A DNA stretch of 64,000 nucleotides from Piliocolobus tephrosceles (taxonomy: Eukaryota > Chordata > Mammalia > Primates > Cercopithecidae): positions 105,388,744 to 105,452,743 of the forward strand of contig NC_045441.1 of NCBI RefSeq assembly GCF_002776525.5, given 5' to 3'. Below the pieces are notes generated by a model. That model searched no databases and was not told the DNA's origin. It saw only the letters and a program-made list of their open reading frames with translations. This document shows positions 25,101-35,784 of the stretch, one piece after another (the first letter of the stretch is position 1; every line of letters starts with the position of its first letter). The position numbers were made by a program, and so were the translations under genes.

Positions 25101-25559
25101 TCAAGGGATTCTCAAATAGATCAACTTTAGGAAAGAGCAGAATCGAAGGTGAAAATCAGGAAACTGATGCTCTTAAAATTATCTCTGCTGACAGACTCCT
25201 TGGAAAGTTTTTGTGTACCTCCAGTGGTACACACCATATCTGAAGACCACTAGCTAAGAAAAAGTTTGGAGACCAAGAAAATATTAATATTTTGGTTAAC
25301 AGAATTTGACAGCCTGGAATGGCATCCAGCATGAATGAGGTTGACTTGGAAAAGAAAAAGTATTTAGGGCTGGGAAAGGAGCTAGCAGGAAGAGAGGCAA
25401 GGAAGAGGGAGGAAAACTCATGCTTGAGTTTTAGACATCATCATCATAATTCTGATAGTACCCAACGCTAGCAAGTAGAGCAAAGTAAGGACAATATCCT
25501 CAGGCCACACCCAAGATGTTTTCCTCATTTGGCTGACTCCCACCAGGATCCCTGCCCTA

Positions 25560-25885
25560 GCCCAGCTGACTAGAAAGCACCATGTCCAGGCAAGCCTCCA
25601 CATCTCCCTCTTCAAAACACACTTCTAGAAATCACTCAGCAGCAACAAACTGTTACAGAGAGCTGCACCAAGCAGAGCTGACTTTCCTTTATGTCCCACA
25701 TCCCAGCCTGACGTACACAGATTATAGTATTTATCACACTGTAATCATAATTGTTTGTTTACATGCCAGCCTCTTCCTCCTCCCATTGGAGACTGTGCCA
25801 CCTTTGACAGACATCCTGAGATCTTCCACACCCACTACAGTGCCTTGCATATAGTGCATAGTCAATACATGCTCAATTAATGGAA
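25560..25885 (+). mobile_element. L2 3' end, sense
   Basis: GTTTACATGCCAGCCTC, GGAGACTGTGCC, CAGTGCCTTGCATATAGTGC and CAATACATGCTCAATTAATG follow the sense L2 tail. Confidence 0.6.
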
Positions 25886-26149
25886 GACTGGGTTTGTTAA
25901 TACTGCAGATGCAAACTCCAACTGTACAAATGTCTTTGTCTACAAGAACCTTTTAGAAAACATTTCTGGGCAGCAAAGTTACTGTGAAACCCATGTTTTC
26001 TTTCTTAGGATAACCTCTAATCTATAATTAAGCAACTGATATATAGTTATATATCTAACAGCTTTTATATAAAATCTTCAGAGAAATGGCTACATAAAAG
26101 AAACATGTTACAGTGAGGAGTACAGGGAATAGACAGAAATTAAGTAACC

Positions 26150-26250
26150 TTGTTCCTGCCAGTATTAGTGACTCTGGATGTGTCTTCTTTGGCTTTCAGT
26201 TTCCTCATGGGTATAATGAAAGGATCAGAATATTATCTTTAAATACTTTC
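26150..26250 (+). mobile_element. MIR fragment
   Basis: TTTCAGTTTCCTCATGGGTATAATGAAAGGATC matches the MIR core. Short and diverged. Confidence 0.5.
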
Positions 26251-26548
26251 CAAATGTTAGTTTTCTAAGACTCTTTAATCGATGAATGTTTCACTGATAA
26301 ACAGTCAGGAAGTGGGAGGCATCTCAATGCTGAGTGTTCATAACATTTTGGTACTTCTTTGCTAAAGATCAAACAAATTATCCTCTTGAAACACATTCAG
26401 TGCTTCAATTCCATGAACAAAATTAAATAAGAGCAAATATGAATATCCTTTTGAAATCAGGAACTTGACCTTACAACTTTAATTTCAATTATTGAAGTTA
26501 GCATTTTATTACATGTCATTGGGGTTGATGGACAAACAATAAGCTTAC

Positions 26549-27676
26549 CTGCCAGGAAACTGCTCCCAAAATCGCTGTTGCAAGAAGACTAAAAAACACC
26601 AACTGCTCAGAAATCAAGCAAAAATGGCGCATCCCTTTGGATGCCATGATTCTATCAAGGCTATTGTAATCTGTCCTGTGGGTAAAATATACTTTATGGC
26701 AGTCATTTAATTTGGTATGGAATCCCCAAAGAGTTAAAAGAAAAATAATATGACAAATCATCCAGAAAATTCCAAAAATGGAAAAGCCAGGTATTACAAA
26801 ATACCAGAGATGAGTGTCTCTAAGTTTAAATGCTGAAAGAATAAAAAATGTAAGCTCAATCATTCCAGCAAAAACGACTGAAAGTCTTCTGCAAATTCTT
26901 CCACGGTACAAAAAGGGTTTCCATCTTTCAGTTACTGAAAGTCCACTAAAATAAATGTCAAGGAAAGGATCAGTTATCAGGCAAATAAAAAAACATGCAA
27001 AAGCAATCGGATTTTTGGGAGTTTCCAATGAGGAAAAAAATAACAAAACTGAAAAAATAACTAAGTTTGGAATAGCTAAGAAAGATTTCATTCTCAGATC
27101 AATAATCAGCATAGCCAGAGCCACAACAAGCAAAATGACACTCAGAGACTTCTCCACCAACATAGTTGTGCTGGCAATGGCAAACCCAACAAGCTCCAGA
27201 AATTCAATTGTGGTTAGTAAAGTGGGTCGATGACGGACGTAACCAGAAATTCTCTCCACCAGAGAGCACAATATCCTCAATACTATGGATGTCAGAAGCA
27301 AATATTTGGTTGATTCTTCTTTTACATCATTTTTAAAGGATGAATTATCAAGAAAACATAGGAGGCCAAGCAAGAATCCAAACCAAAGATTGGAGAGACT
27401 TAAACTTGCTGCTTCCATTGAAAAATAATAATAGAGTATGCTGGCGATTCCAAGAACAAAAAGACCAAGAATAAAAATTACCAAAATTAAGGAATTTGCT
27501 GTTTTTTCCCATCTTACATATAGACCTAAGCATATAGCAACCAATAAATTGATTCTGGCTAAATAGCCAAGATACCGCACTGAAGAATGCATGTTCACTT
27601 CTCTATTTACTTCTTCCAGTCTTGTCATTGCTAAATAGAGACAATGACTAAAGCAGTAACGCAGTGATTTACACAT
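26549..27676 (-). CDS. TMEM168: TMEM168 coding exon 2: start codon and membrane half, residues 1-376
   Basis: This exon encodes the first 376 residues of transmembrane protein 168, a multi-pass membrane protein of poorly defined function. I recognise the protein directly. The ATG lies at 27674-27676. An in-frame Met at residue 17 has a better Kozak context (G at -3) than Met1 (T at -3), so initiation at either is possible. Hydrophobic segments that look membrane-spanning lie near residues 39-54, 62-85, 93-109, 125-140, 153-174, 177-193, 198-216, 224-242, 264-284, 292-318 and 352-374. The exon ends after Gln376 at a strong donor (CAG, then GTAAGC on the minus strand) in phase 0. With exons 3-5 the frame totals 697 codons plus stop, the length I recall for human TMEM168. 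No stop or frameshift interrupts it. The reading frame runs ten codons into the intron, which is not coding. Confidence 0.97.
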
Positions 27677-27804
27677 GTAACCAGCAATGTGGGCTTTTCC
27701 CTCACGTTACAAAAATTAACCGCTTGTATTTCATCCAGTATATCCAGTGTATCCGCAACTCCTATTTCAACATTTTCTCTCGTGGAAATTTTGTTTACAG
27801 TGAT
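27677..27804 (-). other. TMEM168: TMEM168 5'UTR part of exon 2, with two short uORFs
   Basis: The minus strand shows a long pyrimidine tract ending TTTTTAG just above 27804, a good acceptor. This leaves 128 bases of 5'UTR before the first in-frame ATG. Two upstream ATGs lie in it. One opens a 3-codon frame at 27762-27773 and the other a 10-codon frame at 27702-27734. Both end before the TMEM168 start. Such uORFs usually lower translation of the main frame. That effect is inferred and not visible in sequence. Confidence 0.7.
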
Positions 27805-28747
27805 CTAAAAAGAAAAAGAAAATATTTCAGAGTTAATTTTATATAATTTGCTCATTATTTTATATAAAGATGCATATAAAAAGTGAAAAAATCCAGTTTA
27901 AAAACTGAAATCCAGTTTACAACCTGATTTGCAATATCTTAATGATTACTGTTTCTGGCTTAAAACTTGGCAGTTTATCCAAACAGACATGGCTGTGCCT
28001 TCTACTCATCATATGCTATGACTGCATGAATAGAATTGTTCTTCCAGAGACAGTGAAGAATTCACCTAATCCATTCTGGTTTAAATATCTGGTTTTTCAA
28101 CAACAAGGAAATGTGATATGTTAGCTTTAGCTTAGATTGTAGCAGGTTTTGGTACAACATACAGCTACTTAGTTCTTAAAGCAAATGAAGGACTTCATTG
28201 TTACCTCTAATTTGAAAAGCACTTGTATATACTAGTAGTAACAGCAACCATTACTACCTGCCAAATATCCCCTACATCTTTTTACAAGGCAGCTCTAGAA
28301 TGTTACACAAGGTCTTTACATTGTTTAACTAATAAACTCACTAGAATTAAAGTTAATCAGTCCCTAAAGTTGAGCCATAATTCTCCCTGTACTTTTACCT
28401 CTATTAAATTACTCTGATTACTAAACACTATCTCTATAGAAACCAATTCCTGATCAATTCCAAGTCAAAAATGAAAAACTGAAATGCTCATTCTATAGTC
28501 ATTATAAAGTAAATGAAGAACTTTTCAATTCTACTTAAACAAATGTTACTACAATTATTTGTTAGAGGACCCAGGAAATTAAAGCTTCCAAAAGTCACAC
28601 CTAAAAAATGATAGTAGTCAAAAAATGATTTAACCATCTATTATAATTCTTCAAAATTTCCTAGTATACTGTTTCAAAAGAACTGATCAATGGCTCATGG
28701 TAACTCTATCTAAAGAGAACCCAATCAGATACTTAAAAAGAAACTAG

Positions 28748-29044
28748 GGCCAGGCATGGTGGCTCTCTCCTATAACCCCAGAACTTTGGGAGGCTGAGGC
28801 AGGCGGATCACTTGAGGTCAGGAGTTAGAGACCAGCCTGGCCAACATGACAAAACCCCGTCCTACTAAAAATACAAAAATTAGCTGGGTGTGGTGGCAGG
28901 CATCTGTAATCCCAGCTACTCGAGAGGCTGAGGCAGGAGAATCGCTTGAACCCAGGAGGCGGAGGTTGCAGTGAGCCGAGATTGCGCCACTGGATTCCAG
29001 CCTGGGGGATAGAGTGAGACTGCCTCCAAAAAACAAACAAAAAA
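28748..29044 (+). mobile_element. Alu (AluSx-like), sense, TMEM168 intron 1
   Basis: Full-length dimer from GGCCAGGCATGGTGG to an AAACAAACAAAAA tail. It is opposite in orientation to TMEM168, so it presents Alu antisense sequence to the transcript. Confidence 0.95.
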
Positions 29045-30177
29045 TACTACTTTGTGATTAGTTTATTTTTGTACTTTCTTAATAGCTGTACACTAAAAGG
29101 CTCAAGAGAAATATGAGAACCTAGAATCAACTCTTAGTACTCATTTGGCTGGAGAGGAATGTTACTAAAGCAACCTTAGCGTCTCTGGGAAGTTCCAAGT
29201 ATTATTACTTACTTTGCTTTTATATGTTCAACAAGCATTTTTTTTTGAATTTTTACAACTAAGTCTATTTAAGTATTCCAACTGATTTGCCTTAATTAAA
29301 TTTGTATTCACTTATGTCTTAAGGTACCACATAATGTTAAAGAAAATGTCTTCCTTTGGTATATTTTGGTTTATCTTTTTAACTTGAGTGTGAGAAACTG
29401 ACAAAATCTGGAACGCACTGAGGTTTTTTAAAAACATCACTATTGTGTGTTATAAAATAATTCAACAAATACATTAGAATATTTATCCTCAAAGAGCTGA
29501 TGGTACAATCTGGGCTCAGACTACTGAACACTGCTGGACAGGAGGGAAAAAAAAAATCACACACTAGGCTAAATAGTACCACTCTAAATCCATGGAACAT
29601 CCTTCCCTGGTCAACATTCTTCTCCATTCTTGTGATTAGTCAAAACCCTACTTACTCTCTTCAAATCTCTGATACCCTACTTCTTCCTACTGCATTCTCA
29701 CCAGATGATTCTGCCTCCTAGAGAGTCATCAAAAGGGAGTTCACTTGAGTTCCCAAGTCCACAAACCCATCTCTGCTTATATGTACAAATATAAGGAAAG
29801 AAGGCTGTTGCTTCTCTCTCTAAGGTTAAATCTTTCAGCCATATTGTGCATCTTTCCTTCTGTCTCTTCCAGAACATCAGACTCGCTCCTCTCCGCAAAC
29901 TCTCACTTTTATCTATTAGTATTTAAACATTTATAAACCTGTTTCTTTTAAAAACAATACCAAAAAAGTTAAGAAACAAAACAAAAACAATCCTTGCTAA
30001 TCCCCATATCCTATATGAAACTCAATCTTGTGTCCTTTTGACAACTGGGAGGTAGTTGCTTTACTTCTTACCCACTCACTTTTCAAACCACTAAATGGTG
30101 TTTCCCACCACACAACTGCTCTGCTAAGTGCTGAAATGACCTGTAAATTCCTAAATCCAATGGGTACTTTTCACTCA

Positions 30178-30850
30178 GTATCCTGCATACTCTTTTTTGG
30201 GGGGGTGGGGGGGAGATGGGGGAACGGAGTCTCGATCTGTTGTCCAGGCTGAGTGCAGTGTCAGGATCTTGGCTTGCTGCAACCTCCAACTATCGGGTTC
30301 AGGTGATTCTCCTGCAACCTCTGACTATCGGGTTCAAGCGATTCTCCTGCCTCAGCCTCCAGAGTAGCTGGGATTACAGGCGCCCATCACCATGCCCAGT
30401 TAATTTTTGTATTTTTAGTAGAGATGGGGTTTCACCATATTGGCCAGGCTGGTCTCAAACTCCTCACGTCAGGTGATCCACCGGCCTCGCCATCCAAAGT
30501 TCTGGGATTACAGGCACAAGCTACTGAGCCTGGCCTTTTTTTTTTTTTTTGAGACGGAGTTTCACTCTTGTTGCCCAGGCTGGAATACAATGGAGTGATC
30601 TCGTCTCACCGCAACCTCGGCCTCCCAGGTTAAAGAGATTCTCCTGCCTCAGCCTCCCAAGTAGCTGGGATTACAGGCATGCGCCACCATACCCAGCTAA
30701 TTTTGCATTTTTAGTAGAGACAGGGTTTCTCCACGTTGGTCAGGCTGCTCTCGAACTCCCGACCTCAGGTGATCCGCCGGCCTTGGCCTCCCGAAGTGCT
30801 GGGATTACAGGCGTGAGCTACTGCGCCCAGCCGTATCCTGCATATTCTTT
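30178..30850 (-). mobile_element. Head-to-tail Alu pair inside one target-site duplication
   Basis: Two antisense Alus (30196-30535 and 30536-30832) abut with no genomic sequence between them. Direct repeats of 18 bases with one mismatch (30178-30195 and 30833-30850, both beginning GTATCCTGCATA) flank the pair as a unit. The left Alu contains a 35-bp tandem repeat and a G-rich tail. Confidence 0.88.
30277..30346 (-). repeat. 35-bp tandem duplication within an Alu left arm
   Basis: 30277-30311 and 30312-30346 both start CTGCAACCTC and end GATTCTC, with four differences. A normal Alu has one copy. Confidence 0.93.
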
Positions 30851-31554
30851 AAACAAACTTACATTGTTGACTTCTCTCTTTTTCCAAACCATTCCTTTTC
30901 GTGGGCATCCAAAGACTAAGTCTCCAGATTTTTTTCTTAATTCATTGGTTTCCCCTCCTCCGTCTCCTTGAAGGCTCTTCATTCTCAATCCATCCTTTGT
31001 AATGTTCAACCCCAAACCTAGGCTTTTCTCTCACTACATACTTTCTCTAAGCAATGTCATTTATTTCTATGTCTTCAATTATTATCTCTCTACTTAAGTG
31101 CACACATATATTAATCTACTATAGAAACTGAAGCACCAGCTCTGTTCTGCACTGTTAACAGAGGTAAATACCTGGAAACAAAGTAAATGTAAACATGTAA
31201 AAAAAAAAAATTAGTCAAGTACAGTGCATCCATATAATGCAATATATGCAGTTACCTTCTGACGGACCAAAATCAACATGGCAGATTGTTTTTAAATGGC
31301 TAATTTACAAAAGTCTTTCCCCATTCTGATCTTCTTCAAAAGACAGCCTGAGTTAGAGAATAATGGAAAAACATTACAATCCTTTTCAATTGGTTTGCCA
31401 TCATTAATGATTCAATGGACAATTATTCCAGAGGTAGATTAAAATGGAGCATAGAAGATTCAATATGCATATGGGAAAAATTAACTAATCACTGCCAGAG
31501 TCTGATTATTTAATAAAGCCTTACATACTACTCTAACCCTCCTCTCCACCATCA

Positions 31555-32240
31555 TCTACATTTAACCCTTACCAAGTCCTGTCTACTATTCTTCCTAAAC
31601 ATTTTTTAAGTGTTTCTACTTCTTGTCCCCAGGGTCACCATACCGATTTTGGCCTATTGCCTTCTCTAAGAAGTGTACTTTTTAAAACCAAAATGTAGCA
31701 CTCCACTATNNNNNNNNNNTGTACTTTTTAAAACCAAAATGTAGCACTCCACTATGTAAAATGCTCCAATGGCGTCCCATCACCCTTAACAATAAAGTCA
31801 AAACTCCTTCAACGCCTTATAAGGCTCTCCGTGTTGGGCCTGAATAACTCTCCTGCCTCATCTGTTACCACTCTTCCTCTCACCCTTTGTTTTCCAAACT
31901 TACTGACCTTTCTATTACAAACTGCACAAATGCTATTCCCGAGCCAGGTACACTCCTTTTCCTCCTCCTGGCCCCACCCCAGTGCTCACACCTGGCTTAC
32001 TCCAACTCTTCAGGTCTCAGATAAAACATTTTCTTAAGAGATTATCCTTGCCCCCTCCCCATTACATGACCCCCGTACTTTCTCTGTTACATACCATCAC
32101 TTATTTCATGTCTGCTTTTCCCACTAGATCAAAAGATCTCTGAGGGTTTGTCTTCAATACTGTACACCCAGTGACTAGCAAAAATTCGGCATCAAGAAGG
32201 TATTCAATAAATGCTTGTTGAAGAATAAAGACTAATACAG
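31555..32240 (+). mobile_element. L2 3' region, sense
   Basis: A long match in consensus order: AATGGCGTCCCATCACCC, AATAAAGTCAAAACTCCTTC, CTTCAGGTCTCAGATAAAAC, GATCTCTGAGGGTTTGTC, TATTCAATAAATGCTTGTTGAA. The assembly gap lies inside it. Confidence 0.8.
31674..31755. other. Assembly gap: 10 N between identical 36-mers
   Basis: N at 31710-31719. The 36 bases 31674-31709 are repeated exactly at 31720-31755. This is what unmerged overlapping contig ends look like. The true locus probably has one copy and no gap. Confidence 0.95.
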
Positions 32241-32979
32241 AAATAACTACATTTAACAACAATGGTCGCCACTGGACACTTATTAATGCATAAAGAGAAT
32301 ACAGAACTTAGCTAATATCTCACAACTAATAACTGGTAGTACTAAGGGAGATTCCATAAATGTTTGGTTTCTCTTTCAGCTTTCCACCAGTCTTAATTCA
32401 GCCAAATTCTTCCAAACCAATTCTCTCTCCATGTCCTACCTCTAGGGAATGACTTGAGGCATACCGTATCACTTGCATTATCTTTCACTCAGAAACTTTC
32501 TGTCCCATCTAGAAGTGTCAAGGCTGAAACAACTACACTGACAAAACAGGACCAGGGAATTTCAGTGCTTCGGTTCTGAGTTACTGATAACTATTTGAGC
32601 CATCTCATAAGAGGAAAATGGTATCTCGAATATTAAACTCCTCGGCACTAGAGCAGCAATAGCAATTTCTCTCCCTTTCGGCCTCCTTTTAGCGAGATGT
32701 GGGAGGTCCGACAAGGAGCTTGGCTGTTCTCCACCATTCTCTACCTCGGGAGAACGCGACCACAACGTGGCGCCCAGTTGAGGGGGAACCCTGGCAAGGT
32801 ACGGAGAGGCGCTCCCATACCCTCCAATCTCCAACCACCACTGTCAACTCCTCCAGGGTCAGGTATCCTACCCCGGCCCTGGGGGGCCGGCTGGGCGGAG
32901 CTTGGGGTCCACCACGCGGAGCCCTGGCGGTGTCTGTACCTAGATCTCGCCGCCCTGCCGTCCATCCATTTCTCCCTAC

Positions 32980-33250
32980 CTGACTCGGCCGTCGCCACCA
33001 ACGCGCTCTCTCAAACCTCGGAATCAGTTCCAAAACCAAACCAAAAAGGGGGAGGGCAGACAAAGCTTTGGCCTGCGACTGAGAACAGGGAGGCGGCACA
33101 CCTTGGGGAACGAGGGCCCGAGGCCATATGCGCTAATACAAGCCAGTGTTTGTGGAAACTTTCTCCGTTACCGGCCCGGCCGCGACCGCCATGTTCCGCC
33201 GCCAAAATCCGCGACGGTACGGAACGCCGCCGGGGTCAAACTGCGCGGCG
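32980..33250 (-). other. TMEM168: Probable TMEM168 untranslated exon 1 and transcription start zone
   Basis: The TMEM168 start codon is in exon 2, so an untranslated first exon must lie upstream at higher coordinates. The only CpG-island promoter in that direction is here. On the minus strand GAGTCAG followed by GTAGGG at 32978-32981 is a near-consensus donor, so I place the exon end at 32980. An alternative, weaker donor (GGGCCG followed by GTAACG) lies near 33170. The transcription start is not resolvable by eye. The upper boundary given is approximate. The exon would carry one upstream ATG, inside the YY1-type motif. Confidence 0.45.
33186..33195 (+). promoter_or_regulatory. YY1-type motif in the TMEM168 promoter
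   Basis: CCGCCATGTT fits the YY1 consensus CCGCCATNTT. YY1 sites of this form usually sit just downstream of the start of CpG-island promoters, which would place the TMEM168 start slightly above 33195 on the minus strand. Match by eye only. Confidence 0.5.
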
Positions 33251-34676
33251 CGCGTCCTTCCCGAGGCCCGGCCCCCTCCCCGCCCAAACACGCGCGCCGC
33301 CGCGCACCGAGGTGAGCAAGGCGCTCAGCAAGTGTCAACTGCCCCACCTAGGGCGCCTGACTTCCTCGAGCCAAAGTCGACTCCTGGGACCTGGAATCAG
33401 TGGCTGAGAACATACAGCGGGAAGACCACCAAAGAGCAGGCTGACAGTGCCCATCAGGCATCTAGGCCACCGCCTCGGGTTGGACCAAACGGGGACAGGG
33501 CGGACGGGACTGCTACGCGTGGGCTGTAAATACTGCGGGAGGCGTTGCTGCTCTTTAATATATATGGCATAGTATATGACTTTGTAACCAGCTAAGCCCC
33601 AAGCTCCTTAGGCCCGCCCTCAGAACGCTTCAGTTCCTCAAATGCCGAGACATGTCGGGTTTTGCTAAACATTAAATCACCTTAGCATAGTGCCTGACAC
33701 AAAGTTAACGCTTAAATATTTGTAAAATAATAATGTACAATAGGCTCTCCACATCCCTAGTTTTCTCCTCCCACTTATTTTGCATGTATTATCTATATTT
33801 TTCCTATTTTCCATAATAGAGTGTGAATTTCCTAATTTTTATAATAGATGTCGGGGGTTGGTGTGGCCAGCACATCTATAGGAATGAACAACCCTCAGAT
33901 TGAGATTCTGCATATGTAGATGAAAATTTTGAGTTCGATTCTCTCTAGACTCCTAAAAGCAATCACAACTCAACTTCCCAAATCTGTAACTAGCTCTCTG
34001 GGGAACACCAGTGTCACATTTCCAACTACTGCTAGATATTTCTACTCAAATATATTGTCATCACGTCCAACTCAACTTGCCTTTAATGGACATTTATATA
34101 TATTTATTTTGCTTCCCATTTGAATCCCTTTCCGTATTTGGAGAATTCTCCAGCTTAGTTAAGAGTCTAATGGCTGCAGCTGAAATGCTGAACCCTTGTT
34201 TAACCAATCATGTGTACCCGCTGGAAGCCATGAGTCAAAAAAGGTACAGAAAGCTACACTCCCAGGTCACCTGTAGGAGTATAGCAAGTGTAGAAACCGA
34301 GAACCCATCCCCAACAGCAAGGTAAGCTTCTGGGGCAGTAGTGAGAGTGTTGGCATCCACCATTAACATGTCAGAGATGGAAGATGCCTATGCTTGGTGA
34401 GGGTCACAACCCCAGAGCCCTTTCCCAATCTGTTCTGTAGCCTGTTAACAGTGTGTGTGTACATTTCTGGGTAGCGTGTGACAGACTCTGTACTATATAG
34501 CCATGAGGCGGGAGAATAGGGTCTGAAGGCAAGGAACTTAAGGCCGATTCATGCTGACTTCCTAGAACTAAATCAAAAGGAAAGCCCCAACTTTCCACAC
34601 CTGAGGAACAAAAGGGACCCGTCCCCCTTCCCCACCACCTCACTTTTCTGCGTGGCAGATGGAAAATTGAAAGTAC

Positions 34677-34766
34677 CTCTGATTGGTTGCTTTCCACAAC
34701 TAATCAGATGTTTGCATAGTGTGTAACCTTTGTAACTTCACTTCAAGCTCTGATTGGTTGCTTTCC
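34677..34766 (+). promoter_or_regulatory. Duplicated ATTGG (NF-Y type) sites in the LTR
   Basis: CTCTGATTGGTTGCTTTCC occurs at 34677-34695 and again at 34748-34766, 71 bases apart. ATTGG is the NF-Y/CCAAT core. Another CCAAT lies at about 34819-34823, 20 bases above the TATA box. Confidence 0.6.
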
Positions 34767-34840
34767 GCTATCAGACTGATTGTGGGCCACTATATTTGCG
34801 TGGGGTGTACACCAAGTGGCCAATGGGAAAGCTCTAGGGG

Positions 34841-34848
34841 TATTTATA
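34841..34848 (+). promoter_or_regulatory. LTR TATA box
   Basis: TATTTATA preceded by GCTCTAGGGG. Start would lie near 34870 on the plus strand. Confidence 0.55.
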
Positions 34849-35784
34849 CCCCAGAAAATCCTATAACCCGGCCTCCCGGCTCTTGAGTCCCATGTTCCGA
34901 CTGCTCACGCCCTGTGGAGTGTACTTTCATTTTCAATCTCTGCTTTTGTTGCTTCATTCCTTCCTTGCTTTGTTTGTGCGTTTTGTCCAATTCCTTGTTC
35001 AAGATGCCAAGAACCTGGACACCCTCCACCGGTAACAGCCAGAGGTAGTTTCTGGCCACGTAGGTGCAAGCCTCAATCTCCAGCTATCCTTTGAGCTACT
35101 TAGCGTCCTCCAGTAAACTTACTTTCTGCTTAAATTAGCTACAGCTGCATTCTGTTGCTTAGCGCTAAGACCAGCTCACTAAATCAGTGGTTTTTCATCA
35201 TCTTCCTCTGACCTGGTCTTCTGCCTTACGACTTTAAAACCATTTTTGATGCTTGTTATCTTGTCCTTATACTTTAGAATACTTCAGTGAGATGTGTATA
35301 TGTTTGAAAGAATCTGCACAGCCCAGGGTGGGTAATTGGCATTTGAAAGACTAATAAAAAATGTTCACTGCAGAGTTGAATGCACAGATGCTTCCAGTAT
35401 CACCATGTAAATCTACACTAGATGTACCTTAGCATAAAGGATTAGAAAGAATTCTTCACTGTGGAAACAAGATATTCAAGATACGTGACTGGCTAGAATA
35501 TTGTATAAGCACCTCTTTGCATAACTATGGAGTAGAAATCTGAGTGTCGCAGACTGACACCCTTCAGAATGGCTGTTAGTCTAGACTTAATATTTTGCCA
35601 CAAAGTACTGTTTGTACGGTTTTTTGTGTCTGCTTGCTTATAAGATTTGTGTAGTAGCATTCAGTCTGAGACTTGTTTTAACTGTAGGACACTACTTAGT
35701 ACCAAGGGAAAAGAAAGATAGCCTTGTCAATCTTTATTGAAGGCTACCAGTATTTACCAAAAAAAATTTGACAGTTATGAATGA

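Larger units (their letters stand above)
16071..26548 (-). other. TMEM168: TMEM168 intron 2
   Basis: The largest TMEM168 intron, 10.5 kb, GT-AG. In order it contains a 325-bp tandem duplication, antisense old L1, an antisense Alu, a MIR, sense L1 pieces interrupted by an Alu monomer, an L2-like stretch, a hAT fragment split by an Alu, more sense L1 interrupted by the AluYRa-type element, and a sense L2 end. Each is listed separately. No unannotated exon was recognised. Confidence 0.8.
27805..32979 (-). other. TMEM168: TMEM168 intron 1 (5' boundary tentative)
   Basis: The intron lies between the 5'UTR acceptor at 27805 and the proposed exon 1 donor at 32979. It holds one sense Alu (28748-29044), a tandem pair of antisense Alus (30196-30832), the assembly gap and a sense L2 (31555-32240). 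The stretch 29050-30177 is not assigned to any family I recognise. Confidence 0.55.
32860..33330. promoter_or_regulatory. CpG-island promoter of TMEM168
   Basis: CpG dinucleotides are dense here and nearly absent in the surrounding AT-rich DNA. There is no TATA box. A GC box (CCCCGCCC) lies at 33278-33285 and a YY1-type site at 33186-33195. This is a typical broad housekeeping promoter. It is the natural start of TMEM168 on the minus strand. Divergent plus-strand transcription is possible, but no recognised gene lies on that side. Confidence 0.8.
34477..35035 (+). mobile_element. Solo LTR of an ERV1-class endogenous retrovirus
   Basis: Begins near TGTGACAGACTCTGTAC and ends near CACCCTCCACCGGTAACA. 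It has U3-like sequence with two copies of CTCTGATTGGTTGCTTTCC, an inverted CCAAT further down, and TATTTATA at 34841-34848, followed by R/U5-like pyrimidine-rich sequence. No internal retroviral sequence follows, so it is a solo LTR. It looks like MER4-group ERV1 but I do not assign a subfamily. No AATAAA is visible in the R region. Confidence 0.75.

Noticed and set aside
30549..30971. 140-codon plus-strand open frame
   Set aside because: It is translated antisense Alu (right-hand member of the tandem pair) plus flank. Such frames recur in every antisense Alu.
32697..33407. 236-codon plus-strand open frame across the CpG island
   Set aside because: GC-rich DNA has few stop codons, several frames on both strands are open here, and the predicted protein is low-complexity Pro/Arg-rich with no recognisable domain. 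It is antisense to the proposed TMEM168 exon 1.
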